The notes under the pieces were generated by a model. That model did not search any database. It saw only the letters and a program-made list of their open reading frames with translations, and had not been told where the DNA came from. A stretch of 64,000 nt of DNA from assembly GCA_947447955.1 (NCBI GenBank), contig CANFLS010000010.1, positions 1 to 64,000 of the forward strand. Reading direction: 5' to 3'. Below, piece by piece: positions 25,575 to 34,495 of the stretch (position 1 is its first letter; the number at the start of each line of letters is the position of its first letter). A program made the translations under genes and the position numbers. Source of the stretch: Flavobacteriales bacterium. GTDB lineage: Bacteria; Bacteroidota; Bacteroidia; NS11-12g; UBA955.

Positions 25575-25830
25575 GGTTAGACCGGTTAGACAATTCGAGG
25601 TTAGACAGGTTAGACCGATTAGACGGATTAGACAGATTTTTTGATGAGATAGATTATATGTTTAGACGGAATAGACAATTCGGGGTTAGACTGGTTAGAC
25701 AGATTAGACGGATTAGACAGATTAGATTAGACGGGTTATCCCGAAAGCTTTCGGGAAGGTTAGACCGATTAGACAATTCGAGGTTAGACAGATTAGACAG
25801 ATTAGACGGGTTAGACAGATTAGACAGATA
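25575..25830. repeat. Second GATTAGACA-type repeat tract with GAAAGCTTTC palindrome
   Basis: About 20 copies of 9-bp units of type GATTAGACA or GGTTAGACC, in blocks joined by AATTCGAGG/AATTCGGGG links. A perfect 16-bp palindrome CCCGAAAGCTTTCGGG lies at 25740-25755. It lies between the convergent permease and the secreted protein at 25846. A long open frame crosses it (Leu-Asp-Arg repeats), but this follows from the 9-bp period. Confidence 0.9.
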
Positions 25831-25845
25831 TTTTGAGGTAACTGC

Positions 25846-26673
25846 CTATAAAAGGCCACTTACAATCAAATGTTTGGCAATATCTTGGGCTTCGAAAGCC
25901 AATCTCACAGAAACATTTGAACTAATTCCGTTGAATGTACTCATTACAGAGTAAACAACAGGTGCGGCGCCATTTCCTTTGGCTTGTGCAATTAATCGAC
26001 CGTCGGTGCTGAAAATGTTGATTTGGCATTCTGAGGCTCCTTTTGTTTCTGAATAGGTGCCTATAATTTTATTGTCTTGCTGAATGTTTCCGTTGAATGT
26101 AAAAATTGGCGCATTGGTGTTTCTCGCAACTTTGGCGGGAGGAGTATTATTCCCAATTTGAACATTGGTATTTCCAATTTTGATGCGAGAACCGTCTGAA
26201 ATCACAATTGAATTCATGCCTGGAGCATTTCTTGGATCTGGATTATCATTTAAGAATTTTCTTACCGCATTGTTATCCAAAAGGCCATTCACAAATAGGT
26301 TGTTTTTGATAATTGTCTTTTCAAGTCCCTCCCTAAAAAAAGCCTTTTCTTCGGTGCTCACAAACGTGAATTGGGTATAGCTCATGTTTTGGGTATTCTG
26401 CATTTCTTGGGCAGATTTGAATAAAATCCAAATGGCGTCATTTCCGTTCAAATCTTTAATGGTGCCATTCATGATGGTTCCCAAGAATTTGGTTTGGGCC
26501 TTAACAATGCAATAGGGTTTTCCCATATAAAATAGAGTGTCTTGGCTAATCACACCTTTTTCTTTTCGGAGGGATTTCTCAATTGCTTCTTGGTGTTTCA
26601 CCAATTCCTTTTCTGTCATTTGCGCATTTAAGGCCGTACTCGCCAAGAAGATTATGATAAAAATATTTTTCAT
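25846..26673 (-). CDS. Secreted protein of unknown function
   Basis: From ATG 26673 the product is 275 residues beginning MKNIFIIIFLASTALNAQ, a clear Sec signal. The mature protein has an N-terminal helical segment (KELVKHQEAIEKSLRKEKG), a middle mixed region and a late beta-rich part with a Gly/Asn-rich loop near 190-210. No recognised domain. The longer frame from 26739 would precede the signal peptide and is rejected. A TAATTTTG element at 26737-26744 gives a leader of 63 nt. Confidence 0.72.
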   Translation of the reverse strand: MKNIFIIIFLASTALNAQMTEKELVKHQEAIEKSLRKEKGVISQDTLFYMGKPYCIVKAQTKFLGTIMNGTIKDLNGNDAIWILFKSAQEMQNTQNMSYTQFTFVSTEEKAFFREGLEKTIIKNNLFVNGLLDNNAVRKFLNDNPDPRNAPGMNSIVISDGSRIKIGNTNVQIGNNTPPAKVARNTNAPIFTFNGNIQQDNKIIGTYSETKGASECQINIFSTDGRLIAQAKGNGAAPVVYSVMSTFNGISSNVSVRLAFEAQDIAKHLIVSGLL

Positions 26674-26736
26674 ATGGTTGATATATTTTGTTGAATAACG
26701 TGTTTTTGTAATGTGTTGTATTTTAAAATAAAGAAA

Positions 26737-26744
26737 CAAAATTA
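26737..26744 (-). promoter_or_regulatory. -7 promoter element TAATTTTG
   Basis: Exact TAnnTTTG match on the minus strand, 63 nt before the ATG at 26673. Confidence 0.4.
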
Positions 26745-26839
26745 AGGGAAATATATTTGAAAATAGATTCTGTTTATTTTGATTACGCTTAAAATGAAGT
26801 TCCGGAATTTCATTTATTTGTAAATTCTAAGGAAAATGA

Positions 26840-26847
26840 TACCTTTG
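26840..26847 (+). promoter_or_regulatory. -7 promoter element TACCTTTG
   Basis: Exact TAnnTTTG match, 47 nt before the lipoprotein ATG at 26895. The leader contains an 11-codon upstream frame (from ATG at 26873) that overlaps the gene start out of frame. Confidence 0.45.
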
Positions 26848-26894
26848 ATTGACAAGCTCTGAATCAGTGAAAATGAAAATTAAAATGACACCGC

Positions 26895-27536
26895 ATGAAA
26901 ATCATTAATTATATTCTCATATTCTGCTTTTGTGTAATATTTATAAGTGCCTGCTCAGAGTCACCTAAAAAACGACAAAGTAAAGTTAACCCCGTTGATT
27001 CTTGTAAGTCGATCAAAATTGATAACTTTTGTGTTGAGCCTAAACTAAATCTTGATTTTAATACTTTGATTAAATCTTCTGATGATACATTATCTCTAGC
27101 GGTTTGTGGTGATTACGTTTATCATCCATTTGGTCAATTAACGGCAAGTTCAGAATTAGCTACGAGTAGACTCAAGAATTTTAAAGTAATTAGTTCGAGA
27201 GGTAATGCTGAGTTATTTGGAATAAAGCATAACTCGAGCATGCTTCAACTTTATTTTACGAATGATTCAGAGTCGGTTAAATCTTCTTACATAAGAGGAG
27301 GAGAGATTTATGATAGTGATGTTAACTTCATTAATGGTATGAAAATTGGCATGAAGGTTAGCGATTTTTACGATGTATTATTTGTAGATTTTCCACCCAA
27401 ACTTTACAATAATTACAGTGTAATAGTCCTAGAATCTTGCGTAAATGGCATAAGGCATATTTACAACTTTCGTGAGAATAAACTTTTCTCGGTTAAGTTT
27501 GAATGTTTGGATTGTAATCAGAATATTGAGAGGTAA
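26895..27536 (+). CDS. Hypothetical lipoprotein
   Basis: 213 residues with a lipobox ISAC (Cys about residue 20) followed by a Lys/Ser-rich tether. The mature part contains four scattered Cys, including a terminal CLDC pair, and a segment MKIGMKVSDFYDVLF of a type seen in periplasmic beta-rich domains. No family recognised. Gene composition is more AT-rich than its neighbours, as is the whole 26.7-28.2 kb stretch, which may be more recently acquired or less constrained. Confidence 0.7.
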   Translation: MKIINYILIFCFCVIFISACSESPKKRQSKVNPVDSCKSIKIDNFCVEPKLNLDFNTLIKSSDDTLSLAVCGDYVYHPFGQLTASSELATSRLKNFKVISSRGNAELFGIKHNSSMLQLYFTNDSESVKSSYIRGGEIYDSDVNFINGMKIGMKVSDFYDVLFVDFPPKLYNNYSVIVLESCVNGIRHIYNFRENKLFSVKFECLDCNQNIER

Positions 27537-27607
27537 GGTTGTGCATAATGCTAATACCGCAGAAAAAATTGATGGGCAAGACAAACCAAAAGGTTAATTA
27601 TTATTAA

Positions 27608-27754
27608 TTTAATAAAAGTTCTATATTGGTTCTTTTAACAGCGGTTGGTATAGTTCTTACCGATATTTGGTTTCTATAGCCAGATCTTGTAATCCTTGTG
27701 AGTGTTTTTTGGTCATTATTTGGCGCTATACCTAATGTACTTTTGTTTTATTGA
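27608..27754 (+). pseudogene. Possible remnant of a small membrane-protein gene
   Basis: One frame encodes a hydrophobic stretch (ILVLLTAVGIVLTDIWFL), an in-frame TAG at 27677-27679, then a second hydrophobic stretch (PDLVILVSVFWSLFGAIPNV). Two helix-like pieces in the same frame on both sides of a stop look like a decayed two-span protein. Chance in AT-rich DNA is a real alternative. Confidence 0.2.
27738..27745 (+). promoter_or_regulatory. -7 promoter element TACTTTTG
   Basis: Exact TAnnTTTG match, 17 nt before the ATG at 27763. Confidence 0.4.
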
Positions 27755-27762
27755 TAAATTGG

Positions 27763-28110
27763 ATGAAATTATTCTTTAAAAATATCATTGTTCTAATAAT
27801 CTTGGTGGTTTTTTCATCATTATTAGCTGCGAGTTGGGATTATTTTCACTTTCCTTTGGAAGAATTTATATCTAGTATTTTTTTACCTTCGTTAGCTTTG
27901 ATAATTATATATTTCACCAATAGAAAGAAGGTTAAAAGACTATTCCCGGTTTTTTATTTTTTTTTAATGTATCTAATTTTATATTACTTAGTAATTTGTT
28001 TATTTTACAGCTTGAGGTGGTTTAGTATTGGCGGACTTTGGAATTTGATTGGTGAAATATTCTATTTATCGTTTTTTTGTTGTAATTCACTTGCTATTTC
28101 TCTGTCTTAG
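27763..28110 (+). CDS. Small integral membrane protein, unknown function
   Basis: 115 residues from ATG 27763; the frame also opens at TTG 27751. Three to four hydrophobic helices are seen (IIVLIILVVFSSLLAAS, ISSIFLPSLALIIIY, FYFFLMYLILYYLVICLFY and a weaker last one), joined by a basic loop NRKKVKRLF. I do not recognise a family. The location in a gene-poor AT-rich stretch makes it less certain than its neighbours. Confidence 0.45.
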   Translation: MKLFFKNIIVLIILVVFSSLLAASWDYFHFPLEEFISSIFLPSLALIIIYFTNRKKVKRLFPVFYFFLMYLILYYLVICLFYSLRWFSIGGLWNLIGEIFYLSFFCCNSLAISLS

Positions 28111-28248
28111 AAGCATATTTACTAGGTAAAACCAATTAAATTCAATTGGGTAGTATTATAAAACTTCCTTGGTTATTGCTGTTGAATCTGACATATTAGA
28201 AAAAGGTTTTTCCCCAACAATAGTAATAACAAAATCAAAGGGCACAAA

Positions 28249-28276
28249 AAAAGGCATTCCGAATGGAATGCCTTTT
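28249..28276 (-). terminator. Terminator of gcvT
   Basis: Minus-strand stem AAAAGGCATTCC / GGAATGCCTTTT with a 4-nt loop and a T tail, 20 nt past the gcvT stop. Confidence 0.88.
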
Positions 28277-28296
28277 CATATTTAAATTATTAATTT

Positions 28297-29391
28297 TTAT
28301 AAGAAAGGGATTTTGCAAACTTCAGCTTTCAATAGTTTGCCTCTTACTTCGATGTAAATTTCACTTCCAGTTGTAGCATGCGCCGAAGCTACATAACCCA
28401 AACCAATTGCTTTATTTAATGAAGGACTCATTGTTCCGCTTGTAACTTCACCAATAACAGTGCCATCTGCTGTGCAAATAGGGTAGTGTTGACGTGGAAT
28501 TCCTCTGTCAACCAAAGTGAAACCTACCAATTTCTTAGTTGGTTTGTTTTCTTTGATCGCCAAATGATGCTCGCTCATTGTAAATGGATGATTGAATTTG
28601 GTAATCCAACCCAATCCAGCTTCAATAGGAGAAGTTGCATCGTCAATATCGTTGCCATATAAGCAGAAACCTTTTTCCAAACGGAGTGTGTCACGCGCAC
28701 CCAATCCAACAGGAATAATGTCGAATTCTGCACCCGCTTCAAAAACAGCATCCCAAAGTTTTTGAGCATCGCTATTTTGGCTGTATAACTCAAATCCACC
28801 GGCACCCGTATAACCCGTATTCGAAATGATAATATCTAACCCAGCCAATTGTCCCTCAACAAAATGATAGTAAGGAATATCAGATAAGTTTACATCTGTT
28901 AATTTTTGTAATGCTTTAATTGCATTTGGACCTTGGATTGCCAATAGAGAAAAATCGTCGCTTACATTGTTTACTGTAGCACCAAAATTTTCATTGTTTT
29001 TGTTAATCCAAGCCAAATCTTTTTCAATATTAGATGCATTGATAACCAACAAAAACTTTTCTTGGTTGTATTTGTAAACCAATAAGTCATCAACAATACC
29101 ACCTTGGTCGTTTGGCATACAAGAATATTGAATGCGACCATCGTACAAGCTGCTTACATCGTTAGAAGTGATGTACTCAACCAAATCATAAGCTTTAGGA
29201 CCAGTAATATAAACTTCACCCATGTGGCTAACATCAAACACACCCATGCTGTTTCTCACAGCCAAATGTTCTTGAATCAAATTGGTGTATAAAACAGGCA
29301 TATTATATCCCGCAAAAGGAACCATTTTAGCACCTAAAGACTCGTGAAGAGCAGTTAGTGCTGTACGTTTTAGTGACATAGCATCCGACAT
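28297..29391 (-). CDS. gcvT: Glycine cleavage system T protein (aminomethyltransferase)
   Basis: 364 residues, normal for GcvT. FAGYNMPVLYTNLIQEH is the N-terminal signature, FDVSHMGE a folate-site strand, IQYSCMPNDQGGIVDDLLVYK the substrate loop with the conserved Asp, GYTGAGGFELY the mid-domain, and GLGARDTLRLEKGF the catalytic-region Arg/Asp; the C-terminal barrel ends with PSLNKAIGLGYV. It transfers the aminomethyl carbon to tetrahydrofolate and releases ammonia. The start at 29391 (MSDAMSLK) rather than 29379 is set by TACCTTTG 4 nt upstream. Confidence 0.97.
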   Translation of the reverse strand: MSDAMSLKRTALTALHESLGAKMVPFAGYNMPVLYTNLIQEHLAVRNSMGVFDVSHMGEVYITGPKAYDLVEYITSNDVSSLYDGRIQYSCMPNDQGGIVDDLLVYKYNQEKFLLVINASNIEKDLAWINKNNENFGATVNNVSDDFSLLAIQGPNAIKALQKLTDVNLSDIPYYHFVEGQLAGLDIIISNTGYTGAGGFELYSQNSDAQKLWDAVFEAGAEFDIIPVGLGARDTLRLEKGFCLYGNDIDDATSPIEAGLGWITKFNHPFTMSEHHLAIKENKPTKKLVGFTLVDRGIPRQHYPICTADGTVIGEVTSGTMSPSLNKAIGLGYVASAHATTGSEIYIEVRGKLLKAEVCKIPFL

Positions 29392-29395
29392 ATTA

Positions 29396-29403
29396 CAAAG
29401 GTA
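29396..29403 (-). promoter_or_regulatory. -7 promoter element TACCTTTG, 4 nt before gcvT
   Basis: Exact TAnnTTTG match on the minus strand; taat separates it from the ATG. Confidence 0.6.
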
Positions 29404-29460
29404 CGAAAAAGTTTAGATATTCGCAGAATTCCTCGTTTTGAGAGTTGATTGACAAATGAA

Positions 29461-30027
29461 TTAATTGGTAATTACAAAGGGGAAATCAACTTCTACATCG
29501 GTTTCTCCTGGGTCGCAAGTTCCGTTTTTGATACCAGGTTGGTGCTTTAATCGCACCTTTACAGAACCGATATCTGTCCGGTTCATTTTCCACATGGTTT
29601 CCAATCCTATTTCCAAGCCATTGTTGTCTTTATCGGCTCTAGTAATTGTTATACCCGCGTTAGGAGGCATCGTCATTGAATTTACATCAAAGCACAAAAG
29701 GTGATTTACGCCTTCGCTTTTGATTGTATTGGTAATATCTTGGAAGATTCCATGATGTTCCTCTCCGAATTCAGCGAAACATACATATTGCTTATTCGTT
29801 TTAAAGTGAATGGTGTCCGGAAGTCTAGGGTTGTTTCCGCCAATGCCGTCTGGATCATCCCAAAAAACATAAAGAGAATCTTTATTGCTGCTATCGGTAG
29901 AAATAAAACTCAACGATACCCTGGTAATTAATTCATTTTCAGATTTGGTTGAACCATCTTTATGAGGGTCACAACCAGCAATCATACTTGCTATTAAAAT
30001 AATAGCGATAGTAAATTTATTCTTCAT
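29461..30027 (-). CDS. TonB-receptor-associated lipoprotein
   Basis: 188 residues with lipobox IAGC (Cys about residue 19) and an early His pair. The mature part follows a pattern I recall from small lipoproteins encoded next to a TonB receptor in flavobacteria: DDPDGIGG.NPRLPDTI, FAEFGEEHH, DKDNNGLEIGLE and a C-terminal LKHQPG...GETDVEVDF. His, Asp, Glu and Cys are plentiful, suiting metal capture. It probably sits on the outer leaflet and hands substrate to the receptor encoded 1 nt upstream. Confidence 0.75.
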   Translation of the reverse strand: MKNKFTIAIILIASMIAGCDPHKDGSTKSENELITRVSLSFISTDSSNKDSLYVFWDDPDGIGGNNPRLPDTIHFKTNKQYVCFAEFGEEHHGIFQDITNTIKSEGVNHLLCFDVNSMTMPPNAGITITRADKDNNGLEIGLETMWKMNRTDIGSVKVRLKHQPGIKNGTCDPGETDVEVDFPFVITN

Positions 30028-30028
30028 A

Positions 30029-32404
30029 TTAATCTTTGTGTTTATTGTGGTGGTGTATTTGGTATGCTATTTTTAAGCCAATGTTTCTTCCCGGCATGTC
30101 CATGAAATATCTAAATCGGTCCGTATAATTTCTGTATCTTAGATTTGTAAGATTGTCGATATACATCCCAATTTCCCATTTTGATTTCAAAATCGTTTTT
30201 AACTCGGCTTTGTAAATAGTTGCTGATGTGGGTGGTGGTAAAAAATCAGATCCATTTGTATACCATTTTTGGCTAAATTGATGCAAAATATTCAATGATA
30301 AAAATAGGTTGGCAAATACTTCAGACTCTAAATTCAAATTGAAAGTTGCCGCAGGAATTCCAGTAGGGTAACCTCCGTTGATATACTTGCCATAAGTAAC
30401 ATTCATTTTGTTTTCAATTTGTATCAACTGTTTAGATTTAGTTGTCATTTTAATGTAGCGTAGGAAATATTCAAACCCGCTGTAAATGGTTGGAGCTTGC
30501 GTATATTTAAAAGCTGGGAAAGCTCCTTTTACAGTTAAAATTGGATCCTTCTGTGGTGTGAGTAAAATGAAATTTTGCGAGGTTTGAAAAAATCCAGCCA
30601 ATGATAAATCAAATTTATAGTATGCTTTTTTAACTGTGAACTGATAATTCAAATCAATTTTTTGTCCTGACTCAGGTTTTAAATATGGATTTCCTTCTTC
30701 GAAGGATGCGCTTCCATGATGTATTCCAAAACTGTATAGTTCATTCGGCGCAGGTTGGCGCCAAAGTTGGGATAGATGAATTTGCCAATTGTGTGAAATG
30801 TTGCGAATATTCTGAGTGATAAACCAAAATGAATATCCACCTGAAAATCCTTGATTCGATTGATTGAAGGGGGTTTCATTTCTTTCAAATCCCGATCTTT
30901 TTACAACATCAAATCGTGCGATAATCTCTTGCTTCCATTGAACTTGGTAGGAAGTGTTTTGCCAGTTCTTTGCTAAATAAAATCCAGACTTTAAGCCGTT
31001 GTAATCCGGCACCAAATAGTTAGAGCCAAATTTTTGATGAATGACTTGTTGGTCTGTTCCAATTTCAATTTTTGGATAATCCCAAAAATAAGTTGCTCTT
31101 ACATTGAGCGAATTTACATTGATATTGATTTGAGGGACATCGGACTTTCCCGTTCTGGTATAAGCAAATTCTTGTCGTAAATTGTTTTGATATGATAATT
31201 GAACTTCAAAATTTGGAGATATTTGGGTAGAATAAACCGTTGAAATTTGACGGGCCACTTGCTTTGGTAAATCCAATGCATAACTCATGTTTTCTGCCAA
31301 GTACATGGGTTTTGTAGCATGAATGGCTGTGTTTAAATCGGTAAGGTTTCCAATATGGCTTCCTGTATAAATTCCAGTTTCGGATTGATAAATGGAATAA
31401 TGGATTTCAGATTTCTTAGTTGAATGTCCCCCCGCCATTGAAAATTCATTCATTCCTGTATTTCTCAAAATTCCATCAGGCACTTTGTAATTCCCTAAAA
31501 CCTTTGCAGAAAATTTGATGTATGATGATTTGATCCTATTCGTTGGGCCATTTCCAATGCTGAGGATTCCCGAAGTTTTTAAACCATTGCCATTGCTTTG
31601 GAATTCAGTTTGGTGTGAAAAATCTAATTGGTGATGTGCTTTTGTAAAAGGATGTTTGAAATTTACCATGTTTCCCCATAAATCTGCTCCAAATCTCAAG
31701 GCTTCACTTCCTTTTTTGAGTTCAACTGTTTCATCTCCAAAAAGCGCAATTTCAGGAGCATGGTCACCGCCCCAATTTTGTCCCTCAATGCGAATACCAT
31801 TCCAAAATAATGGAGCGCGAATGCCACTCATTCCTTGAATCAAAGGCTTTGCAATGGTAGCCCCTGATTGAGTGGTTTGTACCATGGGGAGCTTCATAAG
31901 TAAATTGCCCAATGATAATTCCTTTATTTTTAGGCCCTTATTATTCAACTGTAATTCCCCAAGATATCGTCCAGGAAGATCACATATGCTTTTTCTATGT
32001 GTATTTCGTATATTGATATTGACTAAATTCAACTTCGAAAAGTCACCTCCTAAATTGGAATGAAATTTTACTTTATTAATTTGATTTACCGCTGCTTTTA
32101 GGGTAACGTGAAAATGGGTATCGGGCAATACCACATCAAATTCATTTACAGAATCACACAAATTATCAAATGAAACCGAACCAAGTTCATTGGAGTATTT
32201 TATTTTATGTGATTTTTCATGAAAGACTTCAATTCCCTGAACAAGTGCAGGATCGAAAGTATTCACCAATTGAATTTGGATTGAATACGTACAAAGATTG
32301 TTTTGAGATAAAACATCCCCCGAAAATAAAAAAAAGCATAAAGAAATTGATAAACTCCTGAATTGTATGCAATTAATTAGATATTTCAGGGAAAATTTAG
32401 GCAT
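30029..32404 (-). CDS. TonB-dependent outer-membrane receptor, probable metal uptake
   Basis: 791 residues: signal peptide (~10-33), a CarboxypepD-like N-terminal domain (~35-130), a plug with KPLIQGMSGIRAPLFWNGIR, EGQNWGGDHAPEI and VELKKGSEALRFG, then a long beta-barrel ending YRNYTDRFRYFMDMPGRNIGLKIAY. GQNWGxDHAPEI is like the GQQWGxDH loop I associate with ZnuD-type zinc receptors. The tail ends in a His-rich HHHNKH. It imports a ligand using TonB energy. The start at 32404 is provisional; no exact -7 element lies nearby. Followed by the partner lipoprotein. Confidence 0.9.
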   Translation of the reverse strand: MPKFSLKYLINCIQFRSLSISLCFFLFSGDVLSQNNLCTYSIQIQLVNTFDPALVQGIEVFHEKSHKIKYSNELGSVSFDNLCDSVNEFDVVLPDTHFHVTLKAAVNQINKVKFHSNLGGDFSKLNLVNINIRNTHRKSICDLPGRYLGELQLNNKGLKIKELSLGNLLMKLPMVQTTQSGATIAKPLIQGMSGIRAPLFWNGIRIEGQNWGGDHAPEIALFGDETVELKKGSEALRFGADLWGNMVNFKHPFTKAHHQLDFSHQTEFQSNGNGLKTSGILSIGNGPTNRIKSSYIKFSAKVLGNYKVPDGILRNTGMNEFSMAGGHSTKKSEIHYSIYQSETGIYTGSHIGNLTDLNTAIHATKPMYLAENMSYALDLPKQVARQISTVYSTQISPNFEVQLSYQNNLRQEFAYTRTGKSDVPQININVNSLNVRATYFWDYPKIEIGTDQQVIHQKFGSNYLVPDYNGLKSGFYLAKNWQNTSYQVQWKQEIIARFDVVKRSGFERNETPFNQSNQGFSGGYSFWFITQNIRNISHNWQIHLSQLWRQPAPNELYSFGIHHGSASFEEGNPYLKPESGQKIDLNYQFTVKKAYYKFDLSLAGFFQTSQNFILLTPQKDPILTVKGAFPAFKYTQAPTIYSGFEYFLRYIKMTTKSKQLIQIENKMNVTYGKYINGGYPTGIPAATFNLNLESEVFANLFLSLNILHQFSQKWYTNGSDFLPPPTSATIYKAELKTILKSKWEIGMYIDNLTNLRYRNYTDRFRYFMDMPGRNIGLKIAYQIHHHNKHKD

Positions 32405-32475
32405 AGAATATTTGGGCTATTTCATCAGTCTTTTGAATTCCCTGCTGAAACGCCAGTTTTGAATTTGAAACAATG

Positions 32476-32802
32476 TTAAGCCAAGGCTTGCATGTTGTTC
32501 GTCATTTCTCTAAGTTCTGTGCGGTTGATTTCGTTTTCACATTTTGCACATAAACTCAAGAAATAGATGAAGTTTTCAGTTTCATCTTCAATGTCTTCAG
32601 CCAAATCAATGGCAAAAGTATCATTTGCTTCTAAATGCTGCCAAGCCAAACGCAATGCACGTGAAACCAAAGGATCTTCCTCTTTCAAGGCAAATTCTCT
32701 TGCATCTTGCAACAAAGAAATAATTTTGTCAGCAACGATTCCGTCTTTTTCTACAATTGTGATGGCTTTTTCAATTAAAGCATTTGCTTTTTCAGTACGC
32801 AT
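32476..32802 (-). CDS. Conserved small helical protein of unknown function
   Basis: 108 residues from ATG 32802, all helical and acidic: MRTEKANALIEKAITIVEKDG, then SLLQDAREFALKEEDPLVSRALRLAWQHLE, then DLAEDIEDETENFIYFLSLC. Two Cys near the end (LCAKCE). No catalytic motif. The longer frame from 32832 is rejected because a TATATTTG element lies at 32811-32818, 8 nt before 32802. The gap to the TonB receptor gene is 71 nt, so it may share its transcript. Confidence 0.72.
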   Translation of the reverse strand: MRTEKANALIEKAITIVEKDGIVADKIISLLQDAREFALKEEDPLVSRALRLAWQHLEANDTFAIDLAEDIEDETENFIYFLSLCAKCENEINRTELREMTNNMQALA

Positions 32803-32810
32803 AAGTACTG

Positions 32811-32818
32811 CAAATATA
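32811..32818 (-). promoter_or_regulatory. -7 promoter element TATATTTG
   Basis: Exact TAnnTTTG match on the minus strand, 8 nt before the ATG at 32802. Confidence 0.5.
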
Positions 32819-32852
32819 CGAAAAAAAAGCAACTAAATAAATATGCTATTCG

Positions 32853-33737
32853 TTATGATTTGGCTTTGGGCGTGAATCTCGTTGCTGTAAATACCCCAAT
32901 TAATACCGCCAATATCAATCCAACTTTGTACAATGAAATATGATCTGTTTTTAAAACAAATGCAATGATGGTTGCCAATATAGGTTGTAAATAAATATAT
33001 AATCCAGCCAACGTAGGACCCGCTTTTTTTACGCTGTAGGCGTTTAATAAATACACCAAGAAACTTGTGAAAATGAGTATGTAAAATATTTTATACCAAA
33101 TATCTTGAGGGATGGTAGAAAAATGCACATTCACTAAAGGCAGCAGTCCAATGGGTGTTATGTAAAGTAGTCCAAAGGTAAATGTCCAGCGGTTTACGGT
33201 AATGGGACTATAAACTGTAGTGAGTTTTTTAACGCGCACTAAATAAACAGCATAAAGAATTGCATTGATGGCAACCCAGAAATCGCCCAACATGGTTTTG
33301 TCTGAAAATTTAGCTCCTTTTCCGGCAATGAGTAAAAACGAAGCTATGCCTGCAACGATGAAACCAATTGTAAAAGGTATATTCGGCAATTTCTTCACCC
33401 GAATATGGTCGAAGATGGCAACAAATAATGGAGTGAATAACATTAAAATTGCACCGTTAATTGGGTAGGTGCTTTCAAGTCCCTTAAAAAATAAAAACAT
33501 GTTGGCCGATGTCCCAAAAAATCCACAAATGGCGAACTCCTTCAAATGCAACTTCCAATTTACTTTATCTGTTTTTTGAAACAGGGCGATCAAATGGAAA
33601 AGGGAAGTGGCAAATGCAATTCTTAAAAATACAAATGCCTCAGCGGATAAATGATTGGGCATGATTTGTCCGGCCCATGAAAATAAAATTGCGTAAAGAA
33701 GAGAAACAAAAAAGAGGGCTATATGAACACGAATCAT
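32853..33737 (-). CDS. EamA/DMT-family transporter
   Basis: 294 residues with about ten membrane helices in two EamA repeats. Repeat 1 (~1-130) ends in the region [22 protein letters not shown] and repeat 2 (~145-285) contains [25 protein letters not shown], the usual last-but-one helix motif. It exports or exchanges small metabolites such as amino acids across the inner membrane; the substrate is not predictable. Starts in a TGATG-type overlap with the J-domain gene, so it is the third gene of the DUF4340 operon. Confidence 0.9.
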   Translation of the reverse strand: MIRVHIALFFVSLLYAILFSWAGQIMPNHLSAEAFVFLRIAFATSLFHLIALFQKTDKVNWKLHLKEFAICGFFGTSANMFLFFKGLESTYPINGAILMLFTPLFVAIFDHIRVKKLPNIPFTIGFIVAGIASFLLIAGKGAKFSDKTMLGDFWVAINAILYAVYLVRVKKLTTVYSPITVNRWTFTFGLLYITPIGLLPLVNVHFSTIPQDIWYKIFYILIFTSFLVYLLNAYSVKKAGPTLAGLYIYLQPILATIIAFVLKTDHISLYKVGLILAVLIGVFTATRFTPKAKS

Positions 33738-34489
33738 GACCAGCCGTTTTTCTTTTTGATGTTTTCGTAAGCTGCTTGAACCCTGTGGAATTTTTCTTCG
33801 GCTTGTTTTTTCTCACTTTCGCTTAAATCGTTCAATCGATCAGGGTGAAAACGCATTGCCAATTTTCTGTAAGCTTTCTTTACTTCTTCTTCGGTAGCAG
33901 ACTGACTTACATCTAAAATTTTGTAATCAGAGTCGGCGGAAGTAACGAACATGGCTTTCAACGACAAATAATCGGGAGTACTTATTCCCAATTGAGAAGC
34001 CACTTGATCTATGAGCGTTAATTCTGCCCTTGAAATTTCGCCATCGGCGCGAGATATTCTAAAGAGAATATGAACCAGTTCAAGCCTAGGGCTGTAACTC
34101 ATTCTATTTCTTAAATTCCTGCAAACTTCAGTTAAATTGTGGTTTTGCTGTAAATAGTCCCTCAAACGAAGAAGGAGCACTTTGGTTTCCGCTTCGCCAT
34201 AGGTTCTCAACAACATTGCTTTTACCATGTCGAGTTCGCTTTTGAGTGTTACCCCGTCGGCGCGCATGACTGCGGCAATTAGAATTAGCAGAGAATTTTT
34301 AAAATCGACCGGATGACTTTGGTAAGATTGATTGCTGCTGTATTGATGATTTGATTGATTGCGGGGAGTGCTTTCAGATTCACCATTTGAAATATAATCA
34401 ACGTAAAACCCGATTAAAAAACCAATAACGGCACCTACGCCGCCGCTAGACATATAGCCAATGATGGCACCAACGATTTTGAAACTCAC
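33734..34489 (-). CDS. TerB/J-domain membrane co-chaperone (DjlA-like)
   Basis: 251 residues. A Gly-rich N-terminal membrane segment ([21 protein letters not shown]) precedes a Ser/Asn-rich linker, a TerB-type helical domain (~65-170, with AAVMRADG and ISRADGEIS), and a C-terminal J domain with the HPD motif in [13 protein letters not shown] domains stimulate DnaK ATPase; this arrangement equals DjlA, anchored in the inner membrane with the J domain in the cytoplasm. The start is GTG at 34489, six nt after the DUF4340 stop. Confidence 0.9.
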   Translation of the reverse strand: MSFKIVGAIIGYMSSGGVGAVIGFLIGFYVDYISNGESESTPRNQSNHQYSSNQSYQSHPVDFKNSLLILIAAVMRADGVTLKSELDMVKAMLLRTYGEAETKVLLLRLRDYLQQNHNLTEVCRNLRNRMSYSPRLELVHILFRISRADGEISRAELTLIDQVASQLGISTPDYLSLKAMFVTSADSDYKILDVSQSATEEEVKKAYRKLAMRFHPDRLNDLSESEKKQAEEKFHRVQAAYENIKKKNGWS

Positions 34490-34495
34490 TTTGTT

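Noticed and set aside
19439-25830. The tandem tracts as a CRISPR array
   Set aside because: Units are 9 bp, contiguous and without unique spacers of normal length, and no cas gene is present.
25658-25954. An open frame coding for Leu-Asp-Arg repeats
   Set aside because: The frame stays open only because the 9-bp DNA repeat has no stop in that phase. It runs into the 3' end of the secreted protein gene on the other strand.
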